Assembly (NCBI GenBank): GCA_009760855.2
Contig: WPIO01000016.1
Location: 6,258,501-6,322,500 of the forward strand
DNA: 64,000 nt
Source: Cristatella mucedo
Taxonomy: Eukaryota > Bryozoa > Phylactolaemata > Cristatellidae
Direction: 5' to 3'
The notes below the pieces were generated by a model. The model worked only from the letters and a program-made list of their open reading frames with translations, did not search any database and had not been told where the DNA came from. A program made the position numbers and the translations under genes. Each line of letters opens with the position of its first letter. Positions within the stretch are counted from its first letter, which is position 1. Shown in pieces: positions 44,287-54,868 of the stretch.

Positions 44287-44945
44287 TCAGTCCTCCACTT
44301 CCCGTTCATATTCTGCTTCTACCTCAGCCGGGATGCGATATGAGGACACACGGTTCTGCAGCAAGGGGGCCTGTACGCCTTCTTTCCAGTTCCAGCGTAC
44401 GTGCCACGCGCCATCGTGGAATACTGCAGTAAAATCTTTGTCGGAGACTGTAAGCTCGCTCGAATTTCCGACCTTTGCAACGAGCGAAACGTCGGTGGCC
44501 GGGGGTGAGTGAGGGCAGGTTACGCTGTTTCTTTCGCCGCGGATGCATCGGGTCGCTGGAGCTTCATCACCGAAGTCAACTTGGCCTTCACCGCCGTGCC
44601 CTACGCGGACGCCGCCTGGCGCTCTTATGACATCCATCCCAAGGATGATGTCCCAGCCAGCAATTATATCGGTCACCAAACAATTAACCTCCAGTGGTAC
44701 TCCTCTAATTAACAAGCTGACCTTACACGTAGAGGTACAGAGAGCGCGGTCACCGTTCATCATCAAGATACCTTCCCTCGCAGGCTGCAGATCACGAGAG
44801 GAGGCCAGCACTGATGCAAGCACCGTGCGGGAGCAGCCGGTGTCGACAAGTGCGGTAGCGAACTGGCCATTTAACATCACGCCAATGGAGGGCAGTCGCG
44901 CCGAAGTCAAGGGGAACACGCTGGCGCAGGTGTTGACGGTTCCCC
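44287..44945 (-). mobile_element. LTR retrotransposon: aspartic protease
   Basis: It encodes MLNGQFATALVDTGCSRTV with the catalytic D-T-G, then a DIIAGWDIILGMDVI flap/core block and a long linker to RT. It lies in a different frame from the gag above it, as is usual where a frameshift joins gag and pol. It ends in a TGA that the 32-kb relative does not have at that position. Confidence 0.9.
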
Positions 44946-45653
44946 TTATTCGTTTTTTTGATCGCCGAACTTTTTACCACACGCAGCAGCTAGATGATTC
45001 GGATCGCCGCAGATCCAGCAAAGTCGCGTGCGCGGCCCGCTGCGAAAATGCCGGTCGGTGTACCGCCTTTGCGAGTCCGGCCTAGACTGCACCACGGCGC
45101 CTCGGGTCTGAGCGCCGCGGTGCAGTCTAGGCCGGCGAGACATGCGGCCGGCGAGACATGCTTCACTTGACGAGACAAAGTTCCTCGACATCTCAACCAG
45201 CACTGGCAAATCAGCTCTGGTAAGCGAGCACGCTGCTCGAAGTTGCCGCTTTACGTCATCGGGTAGGCCCGACACAAATGCGCACTTCAGCAAAGACTCC
45301 GGGGGATACGCAGGTGCCCCCGCTTGAGCAGCAAAGACAATAGACGCCAAGCGAACAAGGTCGGCCAAGTAGACGTCTGGCGACTCACCCTCGCGAAGTT
45401 TTCTGCTCGATAACTCGTCGTACGCGCGGAAGCAATCGGGCGAAAACGCGGCGCTGAGTGCGCGTTTCACCTTCGTATAGTCACATTTATCACTGTCCAC
45501 CCGCCCTTCATAGACGGCAAAAGCTCCGCCGGTTAAGTACAAGGGCATGAGTGCGGCGAGATCGTCATCTTTAACCTTGTTCGTCTTGGCCGAAATAGCT
45601 TGTGCTTCGATGCGCCTTGCACGAAGAACGCCTTGCACGAAGAACGCCAGCAC
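44946..45653 (-). mobile_element. LTR retrotransposon: Gag
   Basis: A 235-codon frame with a capsid-like helical part (an FSPDCFRAYDELSSRKLREG block, then DVYLADLVRLA) and a C-terminal zinc knuckle CWICGDPNHLAAAC (C-x2-C-x4-H-x4-C). An inverted repeat at 45077-45137 lies between these parts. The start codon is unsure: the frame opens in a 16-bp duplication (CTTGCACGAAGAACGC twice) at the end of the LTR. Confidence 0.88.
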
Positions 45654-45904
45654 AGAACCAACACCAACAGTTTATTCTACTATAGAGCAGAGGAAGCACG
45701 ACTTCACTCGCCCCCTTCTCCCCACTGAATCCCCTCCTCGCCCACGGCTGTGTTTTGGCCGACCCCGATGGTGAGTCCACCATCTGACTGTGGTTACCGG
45801 CCTGTCCAAACCACACCACAAGCGGACCACAGCTATGCACCACCGGTGATGCTCCCGACAGCTGTTTAAGGAGGGAGCGGTACCGGCCTGCATATACTCA
45901 GACC
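45600..45904 (-). repeat. Probable 5' LTR of the minus-strand retrotransposon
   Basis: On the minus strand it opens TGTGGTCTGAGTATATGCAG. Near its end it has AATAAACTGTTGGTG, a likely poly(A) signal. It lies immediately upstream of gag. The right-hand border (about 45600) is estimated. No matching 3' LTR is present, since the other end is broken at about 42930. Confidence 0.6.
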
Positions 45905-45905
45905 A

Positions 45906-46091
45906 CAATCTCCACCTGCTCTTTGGCCTGAACGAACGCTATTGCCTCTTCTCTTTCCGCTCGGAGCAGCAGCCGACCGGCGCTCGCGTTCAACGCTACC
46001 CGCTCGAGGTCGAGGTCGCCACTACAGAGCGCCCTAGCTCGTCGCTTGCCCGTCGTCGCGAGCTAATCCAACGGCTCGCACCCTTGATGTA
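45906..46091 (+). pseudogene. Unidentified plus-strand reading frame, right part
   Basis: The first 85 bases repeat 42841-42925 with a handful of substitutions. The frame then continues through a VEVATTERPSSSLARRREL segment to a TAA stop. See the left part. Confidence 0.4.
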
Positions 46092-46149
46092 ATTCGCTGC
46101 GGCTCGCCGGGCGCATCCGACGTCCCGCGCGGTGTACGTGCAGGCGCGG

Positions 46150-47060
46150 CTGACTGCAAAACCTTCAGAGCGCAGAAGCTGATCAGCCCGTCAAAGGGTT
46201 CCGGGGTCAAAGGGTTCCGGGAAGCGAATGCAAGGTGTGACCGGATTTCGCACGCGAAATCGAGTGCAGTGCCAGTTCACTTGATAACAACATAAGCAGT
46301 GGATTAGAAGCACGCGGGCATCTCTGCTAGCGCTATCGAGTGACGCCCCAAGAGTCGAACGACAAGACGGCAATTCATCTATCGCTCCAGGATACCTCGA
46401 CGTCTTTTTCTCAAAGCTTTTCTCCCCTTGCAAACAGAGAGGGAAGCGGTCCGAGTCGCACAGTAGGGCGCCGGGGGAGAGCGCAGGAGAGCCTCGTCGT
46501 TGTTCAATACGCCCCGCGCGCGCGTCCGAGTTGCGCAGATGGCCCCGACGAGGTCGAAGGAGTGAAAGAAAGCGAGCTCGCCATGAATTGCAGCGAGATG
46601 ACCGGAAGCAGCGAAGAAGAGGCTGAAGGAGCTGCGCCAGTTCAGCTAGATTTGGAGAGCCAAGCTGACGAGGGCCTGGTCGGTCAGGATGAGAATTTCG
46701 CTAGATATAAACCTTCGAAAGCTCCTTTCGATAAGGGGTGACGGACGCCTGAATTTTGAGAATTTAAATACTAACCAAGCGGCCATGTTTACCATGAGCT
46801 AACGCAGCTAGATGGCATTTTTGCGGCAGCCCTACCGTAAGTGAATTACAGCAATCTAGCCTGGAGCGAATGAGAGAAAGCCATCCCTGGCAAGGCTTAC
46901 TGCGGAGGCGAGAAGCTTCCTGTGGCGGACAACAACCGAGCATGTCGGCTAGCTGTGAAGGTCGAGGTCGTGTAGTAAGACTTGAACGTCTGCAGCCATC
47001 AGAAAAAGACGCTTAACCTTAAGAGCACTGAGCCAAAGTCTCAAATTAAAATCAAAGTCA
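46150..47060. other. Unassigned stretch with an acidic short ORF
   Basis: A 16-bp duplication (GTCAAAGGGTTCCGGG) lies at 46180-46222. The plus-strand frame from ATG 46583 to 46741 encodes an acidic peptide (EEEAEGAAPVQLDLESQADE) of unknown nature. Low-complexity composition makes chance likely. Confidence 0.35.
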
Positions 47061-47074
47061 GCGAATCCACAAGT

Positions 47075-47208
47075 GCGTTAGGGGCTCTCGCCCTGACCAA
47101 AGTTTGGCCGAGGTTGTGGGCTTGAGCCCCGTGTCGTACTTCTAGCGCCTGGTTATTAGAGATCGAGCTCTCTCAGGGCGCCCTACGAATGAAATAGATT
47201 TACTGGTT
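47075..47208 (+). repeat. SINE-1 copy
   Basis: GTGGGCTTGAGCCCCGTGTC (B box) is followed by AGCGCCTGGTTATTAGAGATC and CTCTCAGGGCGCCCTACGAA. Confidence 0.82.
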
Positions 47209-47639
47209 TCGTGCGTGGTGGAACTCGTTAGTATTATCGTTTAGCAAACAAGGAAGCTGTCTGACGTCGATGGCAATAATACTAGCAAAATCGGCATTCG
47301 CTGATGCTGATATATGAGTAAGAAACGGTAAGAACCTCGGGAGGTGGAGGACACGTGAGGGTGGTATTCAGCATGGAAGCGATGGCCGTCGCCATGGGTT
47401 CTAGCTAATCGAAGGCTGCTGCACAGGTGATGAACATCCAGATGCAGACCGACAGCACTCAGCCGCTATACTTTCTGAGGCTCCCGTCATCAACACCCGA
47501 AACGCGAAACTCGGGAGAAGGCTCATGGAGTGAATTTTGGACCGAAAGCTCCCTGCCTATCTTAAGACTGCGTGAAAACGCCAAGTTTAGGGGAAGAGAA
47601 AGAAAGAAACATAGAGAGGGAGAGGAGATAGAGAGGGAA

Positions 47640-47774
<135 letters not shown>

Positions 47775-47807
47775 GATAGGCAGAGCGTATTATGGGTCTT
47801 GGTTCAG

Positions 47808-47935
47808 CACTAGGTAAGGCGGTTGCTTTTCACGACCTCGATTCCGAGGATTCATATCCTGCTGTGGGCGATCCTTTATCCAGCTGCTGCAAGCAGTGGT
47901 GACAGCCGAAAGGATCTTCTGTCCTCATACAAAAG
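47808..47935 (+). repeat. SINE-2 copy
   Basis: GGTAAGGCGGTTGCTTTTCACG, ATTCATATCCTGC (degraded B box), GTGGGCGATCC, GCAGTGGTGACAGCC. This is the plus-orientation version of the 22, 37 and 60 kb copies. Confidence 0.75.
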
Positions 47936-47944
47936 AGAATCTAT

Positions 47945-48021
47945 TATAAAATAAATAGCTGATGAAATCAACTATTTATTTATTAAGTAAATAGTTGAAT
48001 CAGCTATTTATTTATTTTAAG
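47945..48021. repeat. 75-bp AT-rich palindrome
   Basis: TAAAATAAATAGCTGAT on the left and ATCAGCTATTTATTTATTTTA on the right pair, with inner arms CAACTATTTATTTA/TAAGTAAATAGTTG. An almost perfect inverted repeat with a loop of only a few bases. Confidence 0.9.
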
Positions 48022-48217
48022 TGCTGCCACTCACTTCGCAACCCAGGTGATATGGCATAAATTATGCAGAGACAGCAGCCCAATCATTCAGCTTCTTTTC
48101 AGCCTTTTATTTGCATGATAAGTGAGACTTAGCTAGGCTCCCGGAGCAAACCCCAGCACATCGAGGCCAAGTTAAAGTAGCAGAAAATTAAGCATCCAAT
48201 TGTCATTTGCAACGACT

Positions 48218-48223
48218 TTTATT
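48218..48223 (-). terminator. Candidate poly(A) signal of GPSM2-like gene
   Basis: AATAAA on the minus strand, about 950 bases after the stop. No nearer canonical signal was noticed. Confidence 0.5.
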
Positions 48224-49171
48224 TAACGCTGGCTGACGTGTGCGAGAGAGCAAGGTGGCTTCGAGTTTCGAGTAACAGCGCTGGCGAAGCAGCTGGCGAG
48301 CCAGGTGACCGGCGAGTTGAGAGTAATAGCGGTCAGACGATGAGCGGCTGACGGCAAGCAAGCAACACAGCTTGCTCCGTGAGTCGCTGCACAGCGAGCC
48401 GTGCACCCTGCGACGGCTGAGGAGGTGAAGGTGAGCCGAAGCTGTCCCCACGCAGGCAGGCCTATCTATCATCGCGGGCGACCGCGGTCCGAACAGCAGT
48501 GCTGCGACGGCGGCCCCACCGGAGCCCAGTCCGGCGCGAAATCGTCTAAAGTCAAAACTACAGCCCAAACTATAGCCACAGCCACTACCGAGGCAGGCAC
48601 CGCCGGCGACGCAGCGTCGGGGAGCTACACGACGAGGGCCGGCCACATCCGGCATACAGGCAGCATCGCTGCACGGGAGCACGCGCTGTATCTGCCACCT
48701 CAAGTTTAGTGGTCAGCTACACTACAAGCTCGGCATGTCATGGACCCTTGACGTCTGCCGAGTCAGACAGACGAGCCGTGCCACAGCACAGAGAGTACGA
48801 CCAGCAAGCAGCGCGTCTTTGTCATCGCGACGATCACCCCATCACGACGCCTCCGGCTCTTTGTGCAAATACTCGCGTGCGACCGGCTGAACAAACGACA
48901 AAGCTTCGGTCGGCAGCCGCCGAGCGAACCCGGCTTCCAAGCAAGAGCCCACGACGACGAAAAAATGAGAGTTCCATTTCCACGGCAAGCTCGGCTAGCC
49001 AAGAGCCGACCAACCGCTTTGCGTCCCGTCAGGCTGGCTTCCGCCTCCGGTTTCTGCTTCGAGCGAGCAAGCAGCAGCAGCATCGCCGTCGGTCGGACGC
49101 AAAATCGCGCAGGCGCGGCAGCAGCGATGCCGTTGCCCGTCGGCTCGAATCTCGCCCGCGTCTCCTTGTGA
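48224..49171 (-). other. GPSM2-like 3' UTR (presumed)
   Basis: GC-rich, about 950 bases between the stop codon and AATAAA. Open frames here on both strands are composition artefacts. Confidence 0.5.
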
Positions 49172-49579
49172 CTACTTTTTTTGCGAGTCTACCTTTTTCT
49201 TCTTCTTGCCAACCGAGCCCGCTACGGTGCGCTCCGACATCCCCTTGGCGGAGGTGGCTGCTGCTGCAGGCCGCTGCAGCCCGTCGCCGCCGCCGCCAAA
49301 GCCAACTGAAGTGCCGGCGGCAGCAGCCGCCGTAGTCACGCCGCCGGCTGGCAGCCTCGCTTTCAGCTCGTAGCGCTGCTCGTCGAGGCGGTTGGACTGC
49401 ATTCGCTGTATGAGCGAGAAGAAGTCCTCGTCGGGCACGGTGGGCGCTCGCGGCCGCCTGGCGGCGTCGCCGCCGATGGCGATACTGCCGCCGCCGCCGG
49501 GCACGGCTGTCGCTGCGGCGGTGGCGGCTGCGGCGGCCCGATGAGGCAGCGAGCTGCGCTGCTCCTCGATCCGCGACGA
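49172..49579 (-). CDS. GPSM2: GPSM2-like terminal exon: GoLoco 3 (second half) and GoLoco 4
   Basis: The acceptor is excellent (TTTCCTCTTCCGCCTCCAG). The exon opens with SSRIEEQRSSLP, the second half of GoLoco 3 including the Gln-Arg pair that contacts the nucleotide phosphates. After an Ala/Gly/Arg low-complexity spacer comes VPDEDFFSLIQRMQSNRLDE then QRYEL, a full GoLoco 4 very close to the last motif of LGN. The tail is Ala/Gly-rich and ends in a Lys-rich GKKKKKVDSQKK before TAG. 136 codons including stop, entering in phase 0. Confidence 0.95.
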   Translation of the reverse strand, partial: SSRIEEQRSSLPHRAAAAATAAATAVPGGGGSIAIGGDAARRPRAPTVPDEDFFSLIQRMQSNRLDEQRYELKARLPAGGVTTAAAAAGTSVGFGGGGDGLQRPAAAATSAKGMSERTVAGSVGKKKKKVDSQKK

Positions 49580-50334
49580 CTGGAGGCGGAAGAGGAAACG
49601 GGATGCCGACCTCTGCCCTCTGCAGCCGCAGCAGCGCCAGGTGGGCAGCCGCGCAGTGTACGCCGTTGCCGAACGACGAAAAAGGAGTTTGCTACAGGCG
49701 GGCAACTCGATTCACGACCTGGAGGTGAAACCTAGCATTCATTTAAGCATTACATGCTCGCTCCGGCTGCAGTGCCATGCCAACGAGTCGGCAGGCATGT
49801 TGTATGACCAGACGTAGCCTTCTGTCCAGAAATGAGAATGGAACACGGAGCAGAATGTGTGGCACGGCCGTTAGAAGCTTATTTGTTTGAACCCCAAGTG
49901 CATGGCCTGGGGGGGGGGGGAAGGAGAGGAGCATCACGCAGGCACTGCTTATCCCATCACTTTGCACAGAGTTGCCTTGCGACCGAACTTGCAAGCCAAA
50001 CGGACATACAGAGATTCATCAGCTTGGACATACAGAGCTCGGCAGACGACAGTGAACAACTAGATACTAGCGGCTCAGGGTTGAGTTGTGGTAGCGGCTA
50101 TAGAAATACTATAAAAATACACGGAAAAATGAGCTCGGACCAAGATCTCGGGGAGCAAGGCAAGAGAGTAATCACGTGGGCAAGAGAGTAGTCACGCAAC
50201 CCGATGTATCTCAGCAGTTCTTTGGCAAATCCTTGGCTGGAGGCCACTTATAATAGCAGCATCCAATACCCATATTCTCATAATTCTCTACATTTTTTAA
50301 CCAGGTTTAAAAGAAAGAGCCAATAACAATAATA

Positions 50335-50870
50335 GTAGTAGTAATAATCCCTGAATCTAATCAACTTGCTGCCCACACATATATTCTACATAAGAGTAAG
50401 ACAGCTAAACTGACTCACGCAATTGTAACACCGAGTCTGGATTACAGCAATTCTGATTACTCAGGACTCCCGACCTATGACCTATCCTATCGGCTGCAAC
50501 TGGTGCAATTCTCAGCTGCCTGTCTGATCTGTCGCCAACGGCGACACCACACCACACCACTTCTGTCCAAGCTTCACTGGCTCCCTATCAAATCGATTAC
50601 AAAATCATCTGTCTGGCTTGCAGATCGCTTCACTCGCCTGTACCAGCCTGCCTCTCCGACCTTGCTCTGCAGTGTGCTCTCGAACCACCTGCTCCTCCGT
50701 ATCTAGACATCTTGCGCTTCACTCGCACTATATTAAAATCTACATTAAATGAATGATTGATGAACGGGTCTTCAGCTCACACTACAATCGATGACCTTGC
50801 AGCATTTAAGCATCAGATAAAGATGCATCAGTTCTAGTCAGTTTTCGTTTCGGCTCAAACAAACTTGTTT
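50335..50870 (+). mobile_element. Another CR1-like LINE fragment
   Basis: The frame near 50410-50620 encodes LTHAIVTPSLDY and a TTPLLSKLHWLPIK block, the post-RT signature of this LINE group. Nucleotide identity to LINE-A or B is low, so this is a third family or an old copy. It lies in the intron between GPSM2-like exons 4 and 5. Confidence 0.75.
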
Positions 50871-51169
50871 TTTTTGTCCCAGCGTTCATGTGATTCACTG
50901 CATATTACTAGCTAGAGGTTCTACTTACGAGTGGCAATGACTCATGTTTGCTTTTGCATGCTGGCCTATCTATAATACTTGTTTGCTTTTGCATGCTTGA
51001 TACAGTAATGTCACTAACCCTATATTATGGATTCTCTTGCAATGAGCTGTAATGCGCATGGCTAGAGATGCAGTTATTTCACGATGCTATATAAACGACC
51101 TACCATTATCTATTTGTATTCCCACCACATAGGTTGGTGGGAATCATCTGCAAAAGTTCAAAATGGATC

Positions 51170-51415
51170 CCTGTATCAACTGGGCCCTGTCTGCAAGTAT
51201 AACCAACCTGTTTGAATATAAAATGGCTCTGCTTTGACGATCAAACCATCAATGACCAAGCATAGGCTGTAATACTGCATAAGGCCTTTGAAAATCAAAC
51301 TACCAACACCGGTCTACATCTAAAAAAGTATAGCATACAGCTTTGGTACATTAAACGACCAAACAGCATGGCTTAACAGAATAGGGCCCTGAGAGATCAA
51401 ACAAACAAGACCTAA
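51170..51415. repeat. Possible diverged tandem repeat, period about 65 bp
   Basis: Successive segments share GATCAAAC...ACCAA and CATAAGGCC/ATAGGGCCC words at about 65-base spacing. Weak by eye. Confidence 0.35.
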
Positions 51416-51747
51416 TATCCGAGCTTTAAATAGTAGTAATCAAGTTACACAGGTAGCATATAATAGCACACAAGTGGTACTATGCTTTAATGACATCCTT
51501 CTAGAGGAGTTCTCTTGATAGCCCAATTGAGAAGAAATCTGACTGGACAGCAATGGATGTGGGGCTGACTCCTGTGCTAGGGGAACAAGTTTTTCACCAC
51601 TCCCCCAAGGTCTTCGAACTTGACACATTCACATTTGACAGGCCACCAAAGACAACTAAATGCAAGTCACTGTCCCCTAGCACTCGCTACCTTGCATGTA
51701 CAGCAATCAAATGGTGGACACACGGGAAGTGAGTGTAGCAGACGAAC

Positions 51748-51962
51748 CTGTGTCCTCATAAGCATCTCGAAGAAGCGATCATCCGGGATGCCCGCCGCCC
51801 CTCCACCATTTAGCATCTGACCGAGGGCTTCTGCCGAGGGCAGCGAAGCAGAAGCAGCAGCAGAAGCAGAAGCCGGAAAGTCGGCTCGCTGATTGTTGAT
51901 GCGGCTGCCTTGAATGCCGGCCACCATGTCCATGAGATCCTCCTTTCGTTTCTGGTCGGCTC
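51748..51962 (-). CDS. GPSM2: GPSM2-like exon: GoLoco 2 and first half of GoLoco 3
   Basis: The acceptor is GTTCCTTGGCTGCAG; two bases complete the Gly codon from the previous exon. It encodes KEDLMDMVAGIQGSRINNQR, a GoLoco motif with Asn-Asn in place of the usual Asp-Asp/Glu before Gln-Arg and without the Phe-Phe pair. A Ser/Ala spacer follows, then DDRFFEMLMRTQ, the first half of GoLoco 3. The donor CAG|GTTCGT is in phase 0 and joins exactly to SSRIEEQR in the terminal exon 2.2 kb away. The 10-T run upstream of the acceptor is a plausible pyrimidine tract. Confidence 0.93.
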
Positions 51963-52369
51963 CTGCAGCCAAGGAACAAAGCGACGGGGCGATGGCATCG
52001 TTAAAAAAAAAAGGGGAGGAATACTCATTATATATCGCTCGCATAGCTTCCTACGGGAACCAAATATCTACCCAGGCACCTTATAGCTCGATGAAAGACA
52101 AGCAATAGATTCAAGGTTTAACGACCGGCAAGGAATCACGCTTTGACTTAGTGCATGCACAAGCGCAAAAAGTATCATGCTTTGATCAGCATGCAAAAGC
52201 ACACAAGAAAGAAACTCGAGAGCCTCTGGTTTGTAGGTCAATTGGTTAGTGACATGCACCGAATCACGTGCAAGCAATCATGCAGGAATTACAAAAGGCA
52301 ACTTGACTTGAAGCCGAAGGGGAAGCCGAGCAGAGCAGACACATGACGTAAATGATACCGAGTCAAGGC

Positions 52370-52710
52370 TGGTGGCGACAGACGATGGGAGCGAGTTCTC
52401 CCGACTTTCGGTGCATACGAACTGCAGGCTCCCAATCAGCCTATCAGGAAATCAATCTAGTGCAAGGAAAGGCGACAGAGGCGACTGGCAGCAGACAAGG
52501 GGCGGCGATGCCAGAGCCGCAATCTCATCGGAGGAGTGCGGAGGAGGAGTTGGACGTATAGGTAGGCTGGTGCGATGGAGTGGAAGAAACACATAAGCCA
52601 GAAAGAGGATCTTGAAAAAGTCTCGTCTTCGATGTTTGACAGGGAGCCAGCGAAGCTCAGAAAAAAGTGGTGCAATGAGTTCTTGTCTGAGCTTTGGTAA
52701 CACGGCAGAA
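52370..52710 (-). mobile_element. LINE fragment (post-RT region), minus
   Basis: The minus strand encodes RQELIAPLFSELRWLPVKHR, followed by broken sequence resembling the end of a CR1-like ORF. It lies in the intron between GPSM2-like exons. Confidence 0.7.
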
Positions 52711-52895
52711 CTCCTCCGATTCTTGCTTGCCAGTGTGCTCAGATGTTAATAATAACGATGCTAAAAATAATAATTCTCTTTCAGAGCATTTGAAAATAGT
52801 TTTGCTGTCAATTGATCGAAGCCAACAGATGACTGAATGGAAGGAACAGATGCAGTGGCATGATGGCAGCTGCCGGAGTGGACGAGTGCACTTAC

Positions 52896-53028
52896 CGGTA
52901 ACTCGGTGTGAGAGCACACGCACGGAGGTACGCTGGTCATCCAGTCGTCTTCCTTGGAACTTCGACAGCATATCGAAGAAGTCATCCTCGTCATTGGCCG
53001 ACATAGTTGACGAGAACGAAGTGTTGCC
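52896..53028 (-). CDS. GPSM2: GPSM2-like exon: GoLoco 1
   Basis: 133 bases, phase 0 in and phase 1 out, donor TACCG|GTAAGT. It encodes NTSFSSTMSANDEDDFFDML then SKFQGRRLDDQRTSV. This is a canonical first GoLoco with Asp-Asp-Phe-Phe, the hydrophobic helix and Asp-Asp-Gln-Arg. The acceptor (AATCGTAG) has a weak pyrimidine tract but is the only phase-compatible site; the in-frame TAG there cannot be read through. Confidence 0.93.
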
Positions 53029-53486
53029 CTACGATTGCAGTGGCACGTGCCGTCAGCGACGACGAAGGTCGGCCGAAAGAAGAAGCTGCGCTGGGACAGT
53101 GCAGCACATTGCGCACAAGCACTTGACAGCTAAGACATGCCCGGCATGGGCTGCGTTTGCGAGTCGAGCTTCCGAAGACGGCAATGACACGTTCTTTTAG
53201 CAAGCATTTCCATACCCGTCTGTGGTGTTTGACTCTCTGTAAGTCAGGCCGGCGGTTCAGCCGTGTACTGTATGGAATTGGCTGTGGTGAAGGGGAGGGG
53301 GTCACCAATCGTGATACCTTGGAGTCGACACACCAGGGCAACTAGACTAAGTGATGATGCCGCACCGCATGCACCGGCACCACTCGCGCGGAGCCCAAAC
53401 GGCTTCAATCAGTGCTACACAAGTTCACCAAACTTTGCCTCAGCTTGCAAACACGGCTGCTCAGGCCGAGTGGGTTGCTCCCTCAC

Positions 53487-53705
53487 CGACACAGTGCCCT
53501 CAGGTGAGCCGTACGAGTAGGATGAGTTGGCGGCTCGGGATGCAGCATAGTCGGGCACAGGCGGTTCCAGCCGCCTGCCGCCGGCGTTGGGCGTCGGCAG
53601 CTTAGCATACGCTGGAGCCGTACTGCCATTGGGCGACGGAGCTGCAGCATACACAGTCTTGTCCAGGTTAAGAGGGGCTAGCCTGACTGCGTGCGGTGTG
53701 ATCGG
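53487..53705 (-). CDS. GPSM2: GPSM2-like linker exon (Pro/Ser-rich)
   Basis: A textbook acceptor (CCATTTTTTTGCAG) and a GTCG|GTGAGG donor bound 73 codons, phase 0 at both ends. The sequence is Pro-, Ala- and Ser-rich and disordered-looking (LDKTVYAAAPSPNGSTAPAY), as expected for the divergent linker between TPRs and GoLocos. Placement rests on phase continuity with the neighbours on both sides. Confidence 0.85.
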
Positions 53706-53999
53706 CTGCAAAAAAATGGCACCGACGTTGGACATGACGCCGAGGCCAGTGCCTGCCAGTCAGCTCCCTGCACAGACCGACCACCAACTAACTGCACGCC
53801 ATGCCAATGCACAAGTGGACCGATGGATGGAGGAGCGACGAGGCCGGAAGTGGAGCCGCGTCTCTGCACCAAAAGGTCAAGAGAGCAGGAGGAGCTCTGC
53901 ATTTAGCCGAGGTCGAGCAGTCGACTAATAGAGCCACAAGAGCTGCCACTAGACACTCAGAGAACATACAGTGCGTCACCAAGCTGGAGATCAGGCACC

Positions 54000-54014
54000 T
54001 CCCCCCCCCCCCCC
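54000..54014. repeat. C(15) homopolymer
   Basis: Poly-C run in an intron of the GPSM2-like gene. Confidence 0.9.
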
Positions 54015-54868
54015 GACAAACGGTACCCAATGAGAAGGGAGAGTGGCTCCCTGAACCCATCGACCAAGCTTGCTTCGCTTGGCACTTGAGAGCATCAAGG
54101 AATGCCAACTGGGAAACAAGGAACTCGCGAGGCGTATTATTGATGTCACCGTTAACACGAACCAGTCATGGCAGCCAATATGCGAATAGATGCCGTATCC
54201 TTGCCCAGGGGAGACATGGATCATGCAGCCAGAAATCCTGTGTTGCCCACTGCAAGGGGTGGTGCCGTTAAGGCTCTTCTGCTGCTAGACACAAGAGGCT
54301 GTTAAGTCATCTTACCCCGATATGGTTTATTGCCGAAGACTAAGCCAGGTTGCTAGGTCTGTACCCCGACTGCATGGGGAGGGGGCCTCGGCCAAGCAGA
54401 GAGAAACATGGGCAGGGCGATTTATTACGGCAACCAGGCTAAGGCTAGCAGTGGTTCTACCGACCTGCCTCAATGCACTTTTAAGTGCACTTTGTTGTTG
54501 GCCGTCTTTTTCTTGGCTATCGTGCGCAAGCAGGCATACATGGGCTAACATGCAGGCCACTGAGCACCCACTAAGCTAAAACACCGAGGCACCCAAAAAG
54601 GTCTAATTCCAGGTCAACAGGCCAAGCTTGGGTGTTGCACTCGCAGGATGTAGTATCCTACAAGTGAGCAATGCACCCTGAGGTGCAAAATGTACCACAG
54701 AAATTTCTGAATTTGCATGACTAATGTTGCTAGACGTTCAAGCAAAGTACTCATGGCGCGAGTTGGACAATCGACCAAGTTACCATGCCGCTTGGTGAGA
54801 GGTAGAGGGGGACAGCTTGTGCATGACCTTTTACACTTGAGCAACAGGTCATCAAGCCGAAGCTTTAC

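Noticed and set aside
48203-48703. 166-codon minus-strand frame
   Set aside because: Lies in the presumed 3' UTR of the GPSM2-like gene, Cys/Arg/Ser-rich by composition, no domain or splice signal.
51470-51640. Further GPSM2-like exon between GoLoco 3 halves
   Set aside because: The phase-0 join between 51748 and 49579 completes motif 3 exactly, so no exon fits in between.
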